A stretch of DNA of 64,000 nt, taken from contig CAWFXI010000003.1 in NCBI GenBank assembly GCA_963819685.1, positions 496,001-560,000 on the forward strand, given 5' to 3'. The DNA is from CAIUGU01 sp963819685. GTDB taxonomy: Bacteria; Pseudomonadota; Gammaproteobacteria; Steroidobacterales; Steroidobacteraceae. A program made the position numbers and the translations under genes. Below, in pieces: positions 28,825 to 38,765 of this stretch (positions within the stretch are counted from its first letter, which is position 1; each line of letters starts with the position of its first letter). The notes below the pieces were generated by a model. It searched no databases. It worked only from the letters and a program-made list of their open reading frames with translations, and was not told the origin of the DNA.

Positions 28825-31002
28825 TCAACGTGTCGCGGCTGTCTTTGCCTTCAGTTCGCGGCGCCTGCGATGCAGGATGTGCTCCGTATAGCCGTTCGGT
28901 TGCTGGCGGCCTTCGAATACGAGATCGCGCGCCGCCTGATAGGCCACGCTGCCGCTGAGGTCCGGGGCCATTGGCCGGTAAAGCGGGTCGCCGGCGTTCT
29001 GGGCATCGACGATCCTTGCCATGCGTTCGAAGGTCGCGGTCACCTGTTCCGCCGAGCAGATGCCGTGATGCAGCCAGTTGGCAACATGCTGGCTGGAGAT
29101 CCGCAACGTGGCTCGATCTTCCATGAGCCCGACATCGTGGATATCCGGCACTTTGGAGCAGCCTACGCCCTGGTCGATCCAGCGCACGACATAGCCCAGG
29201 ATGCCTTGAATGTTGTTGTCGAGTTCCGCCTGGATCTCGGCCGCAGTCCATTGAGGTTTGCCGAGTGGTGGCGTCAGCAATGCGTCGGTGCCGGTCGCGG
29301 CGCGGTTCGCCAGTTCCTTGAGCAGCGTTGACTGCACGTCCGCAACGTTGACCTGATGATAGTGCAGGACATGCAACGTGGCCGCTGTAGGGGAAGGAAC
29401 CCACGCAGTATTGGCGCCCGCTTGCGGATGGCCGATTTTCGCAGTCATCATGGCCCCCATGCGGTCCGGCATGGCCCACATGCCTTTACCGACCTGGGCC
29501 CTGCCGGAGAAGCCCGCCAGCAAACCGATCTCGACGTTGCGTCGTTCGTACGCCGCAATCCACGGCTGCGTCTTGATGTCGTCCTTTCTGAGGACGGGGC
29601 CGCCCTCCATGGCGGTGTGGATTTCATCGCCCGTCCGGTCGAGGAAGCCCGTGTTGATAAATGCGATACGACTCGCAGCCGCCTGGATGCAGGCCTTCAG
29701 ATTGACGCTGGTGCGGCGCTCCTCGTCCATGACACCCATTTTTATGGTGCCCCGCTCAAGACCAAACAGGGTTTCGATGCTGTCGAATAACTGATTGGCG
29801 AGCGCCACTTCATCCGGTCCGTGCATTTTCGGTTTGACGATGTAGATGGAGCCCGCCTGACTGTTACTACGCGCTCCGCGGATGTCGTGTAACGCGATGG
29901 CAACCGTCACCAGTGCATCCATCACCGTTTCGAAGACGGGCTTGCCGTCGTACGTGATCGCATCCGTGGTCATGTGATGACCGACATTCCGCACCAGCAT
30001 CAGGCTGCGGCCCTTCAGCGTGACATTGCCACCTTGAGCGCTGCGATACACGCGATCCGGGTTGAGTCTGCGAACGATGTTGCCTGAACCCTTGGCAACC
30101 GTGGCCTGCAGGTCGCCTTTCATCAGGCCGAGCCAGTTTCGATACACCTCGACTTTGTCCTCTGCGTCGACGGCGGCGACGGAATCCTCGCAGTCCTGGA
30201 TGGTGGTCAGTGCCGACTCCAGCAGCAGATCCGCGATACCCGCTGCATCGTCCCGGCCGACAGGGTGCGTGCGATCGATGCTGATCTCGACGTGCAAGCC
30301 ATGATGTTGCAGCAGAATGGCCTCTGGCTGCCCGGGTGATCCACGCCACCCCACGAAGCCCGCAGGATCCGAGAGAAGGGCAGTAGCCCCGTTCCCCAGG
30401 GTGACATGCAACTCGGTGCCGCTGATCACGTAAGCAGTGGCGTCAGCGTGAGTGCCCTGGTTGAGCGGAGCGATCTGATCAAGCACCTGGCGTGCGAAGG
30501 CGACGACCCTGGCGCCCCGTTCGCGGCTGTAGCCTTTCGCGGCTGTTTCGAGAGGCGCAATGGCATCCGTTCCATACAGGGCGTCGTACAGGCTGCCCCA
30601 TCGGGCATTGGCCGCGTTCAACGCGTACCGTGCATTGCCAACCGGAACGACGAGCTGCGGGCCGGCGATGGTGGCGATTTCCGCATCGACGTGGTGAGTG
30701 GTGATCCGGAAGTCGTCGGGCTCTGGAACCAGATATCCGATCTGGCGGAGCCACGCGGTCGCTGCGGCGACATCGAACGGCTTGCCCCGGCGCACCTTCC
30801 ACCAGTCGTCTATCTCAGCCTGCAGCGAATCACGCCTGGCGAGTAGCATGGCATTGCGGGGACTGAACGCCGCGAGAATCTTTTCCATCCCCTGCCAGAA
30901 TGCGGCGGGTTCCACGCCAGTGCCGGGGAGGGCTTCTTCCCGAAGGAACTTTTCAAGGCTGGGGGCAACGGCCAGTCGGCCGGTCACAACAGGTTTAGTC
31001 AC
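28825..31002 (-). CDS. glcB: Malate synthase G
   Basis: The GTG start at 31002 overlaps the stop of glcF by 4 bases (GTGA), giving 725 residues, the normal size of the monomeric G isoform. Recognisable segments include WWKVRRGKPFDVAAATAWLR, VQSTLLKELANRAATGTDAL, the TIM-barrel GTIKMGVMDEERRTSVNLKA region and IAFINTGFLDRTGDEIHTAM. The enzyme condenses glyoxylate with acetyl-CoA to malate. Placed as the last gene after glcDEF, it removes the glyoxylate made by glycolate oxidation. The convergent ABC ATPase gene ends 30 bases away, with no obvious strong terminator between them. Confidence 0.96.
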   Translation of the reverse strand: MTKPVVTGRLAVAPSLEKFLREEALPGTGVEPAAFWQGMEKILAAFSPRNAMLLARRDSLQAEIDDWWKVRRGKPFDVAAATAWLRQIGYLVPEPDDFRITTHHVDAEIATIAGPQLVVPVGNARYALNAANARWGSLYDALYGTDAIAPLETAAKGYSRERGARVVAFARQVLDQIAPLNQGTHADATAYVISGTELHVTLGNGATALLSDPAGFVGWRGSPGQPEAILLQHHGLHVEISIDRTHPVGRDDAAGIADLLLESALTTIQDCEDSVAAVDAEDKVEVYRNWLGLMKGDLQATVAKGSGNIVRRLNPDRVYRSAQGGNVTLKGRSLMLVRNVGHHMTTDAITYDGKPVFETVMDALVTVAIALHDIRGARSNSQAGSIYIVKPKMHGPDEVALANQLFDSIETLFGLERGTIKMGVMDEERRTSVNLKACIQAAASRIAFINTGFLDRTGDEIHTAMEGGPVLRKDDIKTQPWIAAYERRNVEIGLLAGFSGRAQVGKGMWAMPDRMGAMMTAKIGHPQAGANTAWVPSPTAATLHVLHYHQVNVADVQSTLLKELANRAATGTDALLTPPLGKPQWTAAEIQAELDNNIQGILGYVVRWIDQGVGCSKVPDIHDVGLMEDRATLRISSQHVANWLHHGICSAEQVTATFERMARIVDAQNAGDPLYRPMAPDLSGSVAYQAARDLVFEGRQQPNGYTEHILHRRRRELKAKTAATR

Positions 31003-32237
31003 GGTGATACTCGATTAATTGTCTCATCGACCCATTCGATCCAGTGGCGCACTGGCACTTCCGTTCCGGATTCCATGTGCACAATGCAGCCAATGTTGGC
31101 AGACAGGATCATATCGGGTTTGTCCTTAAGCAGAGCGGCCAGCTTGCGATCTCTCAGCGAATGCGAAATTTCCCGTTGCAACAGGGAGTAGGTGCCGGCT
31201 GACCCGCAGCACAAGTGGGCGTCGGCTACCGGAAGCAGGCTGGCTCCCATGCCTTGCAGAAGGCTCTCAACCTGACCGCGGATGCCGAGGCCATGCTGCA
31301 GCGTGCAGGGTGGGTGAAATGAGATTCTGGGCTGCGAGGAGGCAGGCGCAGACAGTGCAAGCGCAGGCCACTCCGGTGCAAGGTACTCAGCGAGATCCCG
31401 CATCATCGTCGTGACACGGGTTGCCTTGTCCGCATAGAGAGGGTCGTGTGCCAGCAGGCGTGCATAGTCCCTGATCATTGCCCCGCAACCCGAAGCATTG
31501 ACGACGATCGCCTCTACGGAGCCCGCTGCAATATGCGGCCACCAGGCGTCGATGTTCCGGCGGATGTTGTCGAGTGCACCGCTCTGATCGCCCAGATGCT
31601 GGCGAATGGCTCCGCAGCAGCCGGAAGCTGGATCCACCAGCACTTGCACACCGATATGATCGAGAACACGTGCCGTAGCTGCGTCGATCGCGGGGGAGAG
31701 TGCCGGTTGTGTGCAGCCGTTCAGCAATAGCACGCGCCGGGCATGCACGCGCTTTGGCCATGATCCAGCAGCGCGACGGACGCCGACTTTGGCGCGCAAC
31801 GCAGACGGCATCGCGAATCGCAACGCGCGTGCGACACGCAGCGAGGCGGCGAACAATCGCTGGCGGGTCAAGCCTTCACGGAGCAGCCAGCGAACCAGGC
31901 GTTCGCGCCATGGCCGAGCGACTTGTCTGTCTACGGCCGCGCGGCCGATATCGAGCAGCTGGCTGTATTCAACACCGGACGGACAGGTTGTTTCACAGTT
32001 CCGGCAGGTCAGGCAGCGATCAAGATGAAGTTGGGTTGCTCGTGTCGGCGCGGCGCCCTCGAGGACTTCCTTCATCTGGTAGAGGCGTCCACGCGGTCCG
32101 TCCAGCTCATCGCCGAGGAGCTGGTAGGTCGGGCACGTGGCATTGCAGAAGCCGCAATGCACGCACGTACGCAGCACTCGCTCTGCCGTGGCGCCTGCGG
32201 GCGTGCTCTTGAATGCTGGTGTGAATCGCGTTTCCAC
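30999..32237 (-). CDS. glcF: Glycolate oxidase iron-sulfur subunit
   Basis: The GTG at 32237 begins VETRFTPAFKSTPAGATAER and shares one base with the TAG that ends glcE in its true frame, giving 412 residues. Two ferredoxin-type clusters are visible, CVHCGFCNATCPTY and CLTCRNCETTCPSG, followed by two CCG-type domains with SGCCGAIRQHLGD and HLCCGSAGTYSLLQ. The subunit passes electrons from GlcDE flavins to the quinone pool during oxidation of glycolate to glyoxylate. Because of the frameshift in glcE, the given sequence reads through as a 766-residue GlcE-GlcF fusion, which I regard as false. Confidence 0.9.
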   Translation of the reverse strand: METRFTPAFKSTPAGATAERVLRTCVHCGFCNATCPTYQLLGDELDGPRGRLYQMKEVLEGAAPTRATQLHLDRCLTCRNCETTCPSGVEYSQLLDIGRAAVDRQVARPWRERLVRWLLREGLTRQRLFAASLRVARALRFAMPSALRAKVGVRRAAGSWPKRVHARRVLLLNGCTQPALSPAIDAATARVLDHIGVQVLVDPASGCCGAIRQHLGDQSGALDNIRRNIDAWWPHIAAGSVEAIVVNASGCGAMIRDYARLLAHDPLYADKATRVTTMMRDLAEYLAPEWPALALSAPASSQPRISFHPPCTLQHGLGIRGQVESLLQGMGASLLPVADAHLCCGSAGTYSLLQREISHSLRDRKLAALLKDKPDMILSANIGCIVHMESGTEVPVRHWIEWVDETINRVSP

Positions 32238-33299
32238 TAGAGGCCTGCGACCAGCCGGCCAGGATTGAAGATCCCGTGGGGATCGAAGCGCCGCTTGAGC
32301 TGGCGATGAATAGTCGAGCACCGCGGGTGACAGTGGGTGAAACATGTCGCCCGCCGCAGCACCACGCCAGTGCATGGCCGTACCGCCTGCCGCGACCGCC
32401 ACCCGGCGGACTTCCGTTGCGGGCAAAGTGGTTTCGTACCAGCGCAGCGCCCCACCCCATTCAATGAACGCGTTCCCGGTCATTTCGCGCCATGCGGCAG
32501 CGGCCGGCACTGACAATCGCCATAGCTGGGTGGCATGCGCAAAGAAGGGATGCGTCTGGTCTCGTATGCTTTGCCACCACGATGCGGCCGTCCCATTGTC
32601 CATGAGTTCACCGCCCAGGCGTTCACGGGCCTTGGCCAATGCAGCAGGCGCACCCGAAAGGCGCACGGTAGCCTGGCCGTTGAACCATGCAGCACCTGAT
32701 ATCGGCAGCGGTTGCCCGCGCCAGCGGCTGAAAGCGGCGAGCGCATTCTCCGGCGACATATCGAAGCGCAGGCTGATCTCCGCTTTCGGGCAAGGCAGGA
32801 CTTTAAGCGACACTTCGGTGATGAGGCCGAGAATACCCAGCGACCCGCACAGCAGGCGTGAGACATCGAAGCCTGCGACATTCTTCATCACCTGGCCGCC
32901 AAAGCGCAGCAGCTCTCCTTCGGCGGTCAGCAGTCGTGTGCCCAGGACGAAATCGCGGACCGCACCCACTTGGGCGCGCCGCGGACCCGACAGACCTGCG
33001 GCGACGATACCGCCTATGGTCGGGTTGCCGTTGAAGGCCGGCGGTTCGAAGGCCAGGAACTGCCCATGTTGGGCAAGTGTCTCTGCGATTTCAGCAAGCG
33101 GCGTACCGCAACGTGCAGTCAGCACCAGTTCCGACGGTTCGTAGTCGACAATGCCGCGAAAGCTGCGCGTATCCAGTAGTACGCCGCGGAGTTCCGCACC
33201 GTAAGAGTCTTTGGTGCGGCTGCCATGAAGACGCAGCGCCGTGCGCGAGTGATGTGCGGCTACGATCGACGCACGCAAGTCTTGCAGCGCGGCTTCCAT
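32237..33299 (-). pseudogene. glcE: Glycolate oxidase FAD-binding subunit, frameshifted near its 3' end
   Basis: The ATG at 33299 shares a base with the TGA of glcD. The FAD_binding_4 domain is clear (FEPPAFNGNPTIGGIVAAGL, GLSGPRRAQVGAVRDFVLG, GGQVMKNVAGFDVSRLL). Near 32312 an extra T follows AVLDY; skipping it gives HRQLKRRFDPHGIFNPGRLV and a TAG at 32237-32239. The FDPHGIFNPGRL end is highly conserved in GlcD/GlcE proteins, and the repaired length of 353 residues is typical. GlcE pairs with GlcD to oxidise glycolate. The disruption removes the natural stop and joins the frame to glcF in the raw sequence. Confidence 0.87.
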
Positions 33300-34846
33300 C
33301 AGAAGCGGGGCAATTCCGGATGGGGAATCTGGCCCTGGTGCACGTGCAGCTTGCCGTATTCGGCACAGCGGGCGAGCGTCGGAATGGCTTTCCCGGGGTT
33401 CAGGAGCCCGTGTTCATCGAAGGCACTCTTCACTGCAAAGAATGCGGCGCGTTCGGCTGTGGAAAACTGCACACACATGGAGTTTATCTTCTCGATGCCC
33501 ACTCCATGCTCGCCAGTGATGGTGCCGCCCAGCGCGACGCACAGCTCCAGGATCTCCGCACCGAACAGATTGGCCCGCTCCATTTCGTCGGCAAGACTGG
33601 CATCGAACAGGATGAGCGGATGCAGGTTGCCGTCTCCGGCGTGAAACACGTTCATGCACCTCAAGGCATACCGCTTCTCCATTTCTTCAATGGCTCTGAG
33701 CATGTTCCCCAGCGCCTTGCGGGGAATGGTGCCATCCATGCAGTAGTAGTCGGGTGAAATGCGTCCTGCTGCCGGAAACGCATTCTTGCGTCCGGACCAG
33801 AAGCGCAGCCGCTCTGCCTCGGAGTGCGACACGACGACACTCGTCGCCCCGTTGGCACGCAGTACCCGTTCGATGTCATCGACTTCTGTAGCGACTTCGG
33901 CGGGCGTACCGTCCGATTCCGCCAGCAGGATCGCAGCGGCAGACAGATCGTAACCGGCATTGACGAAAGGTTCGACGGCCTCGGTGGCCTTGCGATCCAT
34001 CATCTCGAGCCCCGCGGGGATGATGCCCGCAGCGATGATGGCGGCGACCGCTTCCCCGGCCTTGCCGGTGTCATCGAATGAAGCCATGACGACCTGCGCG
34101 AGCTCCGGCTTTGGCACCAGCTTCAGGACGGCTTCGGTGACGACCAGCAACAGACCTTCCGAGCCAGTGATCAGCGCCAGCAGGTCGAGTCCTGGCGTAT
34201 CGAGGGAGGTGCCACCCAACTCGAGTACGTCGCCGGTGATCGTGATTCCCCGCAGGCCCAGAACGTTGTGCACAGTGAGTCCGTACTTGAGGCAGTGCAC
34301 GCCGCCGGAATTCTCGGCGATATTGCCGCCAATGGTGCAGGCGATCTGCGAAGACGGGTCGGGTGCGTAGTACAGGCCATAGGGAGCTGCCGCTTCCGAT
34401 ACGGCCAGGTTGCGCACTCCTGGCTGAACCCGCGCAAGGCACGCATGCGGATCAATCTCCAGAATACGGTTCAGTCGCGCAAGCGACAGCACCACTCCTG
34501 AACCATGAGGCATGGCGCCACCGGAGAGGCCCGTGCCCGCGCCTCGTGCTACAACCGGCACCTCCATCTGATGGCAGGTTCTGAGCACGAACCGCACCTG
34601 TTCTTCCGATCGCGGCAGGACGACCAGCATCGGCAACTGCCGGTGCGACGATAGTCCATCACACTCATAGGGGCGTCGCTCTTCCTCGCGCTCCAGAACG
34701 CAATCTGCCGGAAGCGTCGCGAGCAATGCTTGCAGAACCGCTGCGCGGCGTTCCCGGGAACTGACTACAGACACATCGCTCCAGCGCGGGCCGGAAATCT
34801 CAACGGGTTTCAGCCCGGGAGCGGGGTGGGCGGGAGCTTCGTGCAT
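33299..34846 (-). CDS. glcD: Glycolate oxidase FAD-linked catalytic subunit
   Basis: The ATG at 34846 gives 515 residues; a TTG two codons upstream is an alternative with a better-placed AGG. The FAD-binding part has PVVARGAGTGLSGGAMPHGS, ACTIGGNIAENSGGVHCLKY and ALITGSEGLLLVVTEAVLKL, and the C-terminal cap contains NVFHAGDGNLHPLILFD and the end motif GTITGEHGVGIEKIN with the catalytic His. It oxidises glycolate (or D-lactate-like 2-hydroxy acids) using FAD. It is the first gene of glcD-glcE-glcF-glcB, all four joined by start/stop overlaps. A divergent PQQ-dehydrogenase gene starts 191 bases upstream. Confidence 0.94.
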   Translation of the reverse strand: MHEAPAHPAPGLKPVEISGPRWSDVSVVSSRERRAAVLQALLATLPADCVLEREEERRPYECDGLSSHRQLPMLVVLPRSEEQVRFVLRTCHQMEVPVVARGAGTGLSGGAMPHGSGVVLSLARLNRILEIDPHACLARVQPGVRNLAVSEAAAPYGLYYAPDPSSQIACTIGGNIAENSGGVHCLKYGLTVHNVLGLRGITITGDVLELGGTSLDTPGLDLLALITGSEGLLLVVTEAVLKLVPKPELAQVVMASFDDTGKAGEAVAAIIAAGIIPAGLEMMDRKATEAVEPFVNAGYDLSAAAILLAESDGTPAEVATEVDDIERVLRANGATSVVVSHSEAERLRFWSGRKNAFPAAGRISPDYYCMDGTIPRKALGNMLRAIEEMEKRYALRCMNVFHAGDGNLHPLILFDASLADEMERANLFGAEILELCVALGGTITGEHGVGIEKINSMCVQFSTAERAAFFAVKSAFDEHGLLNPGKAIPTLARCAEYGKLHVHQGQIPHPELPRF

Positions 34847-35037
34847 GATCAATTCGTCAACCTACTCCGAGTCTGCGATTCCGGGAAACCGAGGGTAGCC
34901 CGGGCGGGTTGCCTTGCTTCGTTCTGCACTGCAACCAGCCGACGTTTCTTTGCACTTTACCTCGTTGCGGCGCCTGCTGCCGGTCTCTACCATGCGCTGC
35001 CGGCTTTGCAGAACAATTCGAACTGGAGGGGGAAGGT

Positions 35038-36784
35038 ATGAAGAGTGGAAATGCAGCGTTGGCTGCCCTGTTGCTGGGTCTGACGTACGGGGCGGGGGCA
35101 CTGGCGGCTGAGCAGCCGAAGGCGTTCGTGCCGGTCACCGATGCCATGATCGAGAATCCCGATCCAGCCAACTGGCTGATGTGGCGCAGAACGCAGAACA
35201 GCTGGGGTTACAGCCCGCTCAAGCAGATCGACAAACGCAATGTCGGCAAGCTGCAGCTCGTCTGGACGCGCGGTATCGGCCCTGGTGTGCAGGAAGGCAC
35301 GCCACTCGTTTACAACGGCACGATGTATTTCCCGCACCCGAGCGACCTGGTCCAGGCGATGGATGCGGCCACGGGCGACACCAGAGTGGGAATACCGCCG
35401 CAAGCTGCCGGAAGATCTTGGCAAGTTCTTTCCGACACCGACGACCAATCGCAATCTCGCGATCTACGACAGGCTGATCATCGATACCAGCGCCGATGAC
35501 TATGCCTATGCGCTCGATGCTGAAACGGGCAAGCTCGTCTGGGAAACAAAGATTCTCGATTATCAGAAAGGGGCACAGCAGACTTCCGGCCCGCTCATCG
35601 TCAAGGGCAAGGCGATTTCAGGCCGCGGTTGCGAACCCGAAGGCGGTCCCGATGCCTGCGTCATCGTTGCCCACGACGCGAAGACCGGCAAGGAGCTGTG
35701 GCGGACGCGCACGATGCCGCGTCCTGGCGAGCCTGGTGACGCAAGCTGGGGTGGGTTGCCGGATTCCGCCCGCTGGCACGTCGGCACCTGGATGGTGCCC
35801 AGCTACGACCCGGAGCTGAACCTGGTCTACGTGGGCACTTCGGTCACATCGCCAGCACCGAAGTTCGCGCTGGCCGGCAATGACAAGGAATACCTGTATC
35901 ACAATTCAACGCTGGCACTGAACGCGGATACCGGCAAGATCGTGTGGTACTACCAGCACCTCGTCGATCACTGGGATCTCGACCACCCGTATGAGCGGCT
36001 GCTGGTCGACACGGCCGTCACGCCTGACAAATCCCAGGTGACGTGGATCAATCCGCGTCTCAAGCCGGGCGAACGTCGCAAGGTGCTGACGGGCATTCCA
36101 GGCAAGACGGGTGTGGTCTACACGCTGGATCGCCAGACGGGCGAATTCCTGTGGGCGCGCCCCACCGTATTCCAGAACGTCGTCGGCAATATCGATGGAG
36201 CGACCGGCAAGGTCACCGTGAATCCCGACACGCTGATGACGGAAGTCGGCAAAAGCGTGCTGGCGTGTCCGTCGTCGAATGGAGGCAAGAACTGGCCTGC
36301 CGGCGCCTACAGCCCGATGACCAATACCATGTACTACCCGCTGCGCAACACCTGTTCGACGGTCGCGGCCATTTCTGACAAGCCGACCCTCGAATCGCTG
36401 TATGCAATCGCACGCAAGGACGCTCCCGTGCCGGGTTCCAGCGGCAAGCTGGGCACCGTGCAGGCCATCTCGGTGGAAACCGGTAAGGCGGGCTGGAGGT
36501 TCGACCAGCCTGAAGCGCCGATGTCATTGATTGCAACGGGTGGGGGACTGCTGTTCGGTGGCGATGCCGAAGGTCACTTCCGTGCGTTCGATCAGAACAC
36601 CGGCAAGGTTCTGTGGGAGATCAACCTGCACTCCCCGGTTGGCGGTTACCCGGTGACGTACACGGTCAACGGCAAGCAGTATGTCGCCGTCAGCACGGGT
36701 ACAACGCTGGGTGCCGCGCGTGCAGGCGCAGGACAGGGCGTGGCGCCGGTCAGTGGACTCTACGTGTTTGCGTTGCCTGAGTAA
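35038..36784 (+). pseudogene. PQQ-dependent alcohol dehydrogenase-type quinoprotein, frameshifted
   Basis: The ATG at 35038, after GAGGGGGAAGGT, opens a signal peptide (MKSGNAALAALLLGLTYGAG, then ALAAEQ), so the enzyme is periplasmic. The first blade is followed near 35385 by one extra base; the shifted frame continues WEYRRKLPEDLGKFFPTPTT to the end GLYVFALPE. Repaired length is 581 residues. Beta-propeller W-motifs recur (AETGKLVWET, AKTGKELWRT, ADTGKIVWYY, TGKVLWEINL), and DHWDLDHPYERLLVD is typical of the family. No C-terminal cytochrome c domain is present, unlike quinohaemoproteins, so electrons must go to a separate cytochrome. The substrate alcohol is unknown; an aromatic ring-cleavage gene follows. 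Confidence 0.87.
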
Positions 36785-36818
36785 GGACCCTGACGCGACA
36801 GACGCTCTCCCTACGAGC

Positions 36819-37775
36819 ATGATCATTGCCACCCAGAACGACGTGACCCGCGCGGTGCTTGCCGAACTCGAGCGCGCACCTGACCAGCGCTTCCGTGAAA
36901 TCATGTCTGCTGCCGTCAGGCACTTGCATGATTTCGTCCGCGAGGTGAACCTGACCGAGTCCGAGTTTCAACGTGCGTGCGCGGTCATCGCCAGACTCGG
37001 CCAGCTGACCACCGCTTCGCACAATGAGGTCGTCCTGGCCGCAGGCTCGCTCGGGTTGTCATCGCTTGTGTGTCTGCTGAACAACGGTGGCCAGGGGCAG
37101 ACCGAAACGACGGCCAACCTGATGGGGCCCTTCTGGCGAATGCATTCGCCCGTGACCGCGAACGGTGAATCCATCGTCCGCTCGCCCACCGAGGGCGTGC
37201 CAATCTTCGTCAACGCATGGGTTGTCGATGCCGACGGCAAGCCCGTCCCCGATGCGGAAGTGGATGTCTGGCATTCGTCTGCGGAAGGGTTCTATGAGAG
37301 CCAGGATCCAGCGCAGGCGAACATGAACCTGAGAGGCAAGTTCACGACCGATGCACAGGGCCGCATCCACTTTCGCAGCGTGAAACCTGCGGGCTACCCG
37401 ATCCCGGTCGCCGGCCCGGTCGGTGACCTGCTGCGCGCCCAGGGCCGTCACAACCTGCGTCCAGCCCACATCCATTTCATGATCTGCAAGCCCGGATACA
37501 AGACGCAATTCTCCCAGGTCTATTCGAGTGATGATCCCGTCCTTGAAACCGACGTGCAGTTCGGTGTTACCCGGGCGCTGGTGGGGCAATACGTGCTGCA
37601 TCAGAATGAAGCGGCTCCCGCAGCGGATGTCAGCGGACCCTGGTATTCGCTCGATTTCCGCTTCCGGATTGAACGCGGCGAGGCGACGCTGCCGCCCCCT
37701 CCGATCACGGGTAAGGCAACCGGGCCGCGCCCGGTTCGTGCTGTGCTGCCACGCAGTGGGGATTCCGGGCTGTGA
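36819..37775 (+). CDS. Intradiol ring-cleavage dioxygenase (catechol/hydroxyquinol 1,2-dioxygenase type)
   Basis: The ATG at 36819 gives 318 residues, starting 34 bases after the quinoprotein gene. An N-terminal helical dimerisation domain is followed by the beta-sandwich with PDAEVDVWHSSAEGFYESQD (first Tyr ligand), GRIHFRSVKPAGYPIPVAGP (second Tyr ligand) and RHNLRPAHIHFMICKPGY with the His ligands. The ligand set is that of non-haem Fe(III) intradiol dioxygenases, which open catechols or hydroxyquinols to muconates or maleylacetates. The N-terminal block VREVNLTESEFQRACAVIAR favours the hydroxyquinol/chlorocatechol-type subgroup, but substrate choice cannot be read from the sequence. No muconate-cycloisomerase or maleylacetate reductase is adjacent. 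Confidence 0.9.
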   Translation: MIIATQNDVTRAVLAELERAPDQRFREIMSAAVRHLHDFVREVNLTESEFQRACAVIARLGQLTTASHNEVVLAAGSLGLSSLVCLLNNGGQGQTETTANLMGPFWRMHSPVTANGESIVRSPTEGVPIFVNAWVVDADGKPVPDAEVDVWHSSAEGFYESQDPAQANMNLRGKFTTDAQGRIHFRSVKPAGYPIPVAGPVGDLLRAQGRHNLRPAHIHFMICKPGYKTQFSQVYSSDDPVLETDVQFGVTRALVGQYVLHQNEAAPAADVSGPWYSLDFRFRIERGEATLPPPPITGKATGPRPVRAVLPRSGDSGL

Positions 37776-37795
37776 TCCCGCAACCGACTGAGCAG

Positions 37796-38752
37796 ATGAC
37801 CAGCCTGACAATCGCCGACGTCCGTGCCGCTGCCGAGAGGATACGGCCCTACGTCCACCGCACTCCGGTACTGACCTCTGAACAGTTGAATACTCGCATT
37901 GGTGGCAGAGTGTTCTTCAAGTGCGAGAATCTGCAGAAGACGGGTTCATTCAAGGCCCGTGGTGCTCACAATGCGGTTTTCTCGCTGACTGATGGCGTAG
38001 CAGCGAAAGGGGTTGTGACGCACTCGTCGGGGAATCATGCCGCTGCGTTGGCATGCGCCGCCCAGCGGCGTGGCATCCCCGTAACCGTGGTCATGCCAGG
38101 CAATGTGTCGGCAGCCAAGAAGGCTGCAGTGGCGGCTTACGGTGCGACGATTGTCGAATGCGAGCCGACGCTGTCTGCTCGCGAGATGACTGCGGCCCGT
38201 ATTCTGGCGGAGACGGGCGGAACTCTGGTGCATCCTTACGATGACTGCCGCGTGGTAGCGGGGCAGGGGACGGCCGCACTCGAACTGCTGGAGCAGTATC
38301 CGGATCTCGATCTGCTGTTGACGCCGGTTGGAGGCGGCGGTTTGCTCGCGGGTTCCGCCCTGGTGGCCAAGTCCCTGAATGCAGGGATCCGCGTGATCGG
38401 CGTGGAGCCGGCGCTGGCCGATGATACGTATCGTTCCTTTCATGGCAGCACCCGCGTCACGATCAATGCTTCAAGCACGATTGCGGACGGACTGCGCGGT
38501 TCGATCGGCGAGCGCAACCTGGCGGTGCTCAGAAGCCATGTCGACGATATCGTCACCGTGAGCGAGGCCGACATCATTGCCGCTACGCGCTTCTTGTGGG
38601 AACGAATGAAGATCGTCGTCGAACCGTCCAGCGCCGTACCGCTCGCCGGCATTCTGAACGGCAAGATCCCCGTCGCCGGCCTGCGCGTCGGGATCATCAT
38701 TTCCGGCGGCAATGTCGATCTCGATGCGTTGCCCTGGACTCCCAGGGCCTGA
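37796..38752 (+). CDS. PLP-dependent serine/threonine or 3-hydroxyaspartate ammonia-lyase
   Basis: The ATG at 37796 (MTSLTIADVRAAAERIRPYV) matches the family N-terminus; a GTG at 37772 overlapping the previous stop would add eight residues. The fold-type II PLP enzyme has the Schiff-base lysine in KTGSFKARGAHNAV, the substrate loop HSSGNHAAALACAA and the glycine-rich PVGGGGLLAGSALVAKSL phosphate site. Serine racemases and threo-3-hydroxyaspartate ammonia-lyases share this pattern. These enzymes produce pyruvate, 2-oxobutyrate or oxaloacetate plus ammonia. Linkage with a ring-cleaving dioxygenase is unexpected; the overlap or close spacing suggests cotranscription, not necessarily one pathway. 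Confidence 0.86.
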   Translation: MTSLTIADVRAAAERIRPYVHRTPVLTSEQLNTRIGGRVFFKCENLQKTGSFKARGAHNAVFSLTDGVAAKGVVTHSSGNHAAALACAAQRRGIPVTVVMPGNVSAAKKAAVAAYGATIVECEPTLSAREMTAARILAETGGTLVHPYDDCRVVAGQGTAALELLEQYPDLDLLLTPVGGGGLLAGSALVAKSLNAGIRVIGVEPALADDTYRSFHGSTRVTINASSTIADGLRGSIGERNLAVLRSHVDDIVTVSEADIIAATRFLWERMKIVVEPSSAVPLAGILNGKIPVAGLRVGIIISGGNVDLDALPWTPRA

Positions 38753-38765
38753 GCAGGCCGTTGTT

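Noticed and set aside
30999..33299. A fused GlcE-GlcF protein of 766 residues
   Set aside because: The neighbouring frame encodes the conserved GlcE end and a natural stop overlapping a glcF start, so a one-base error explains the fusion better.
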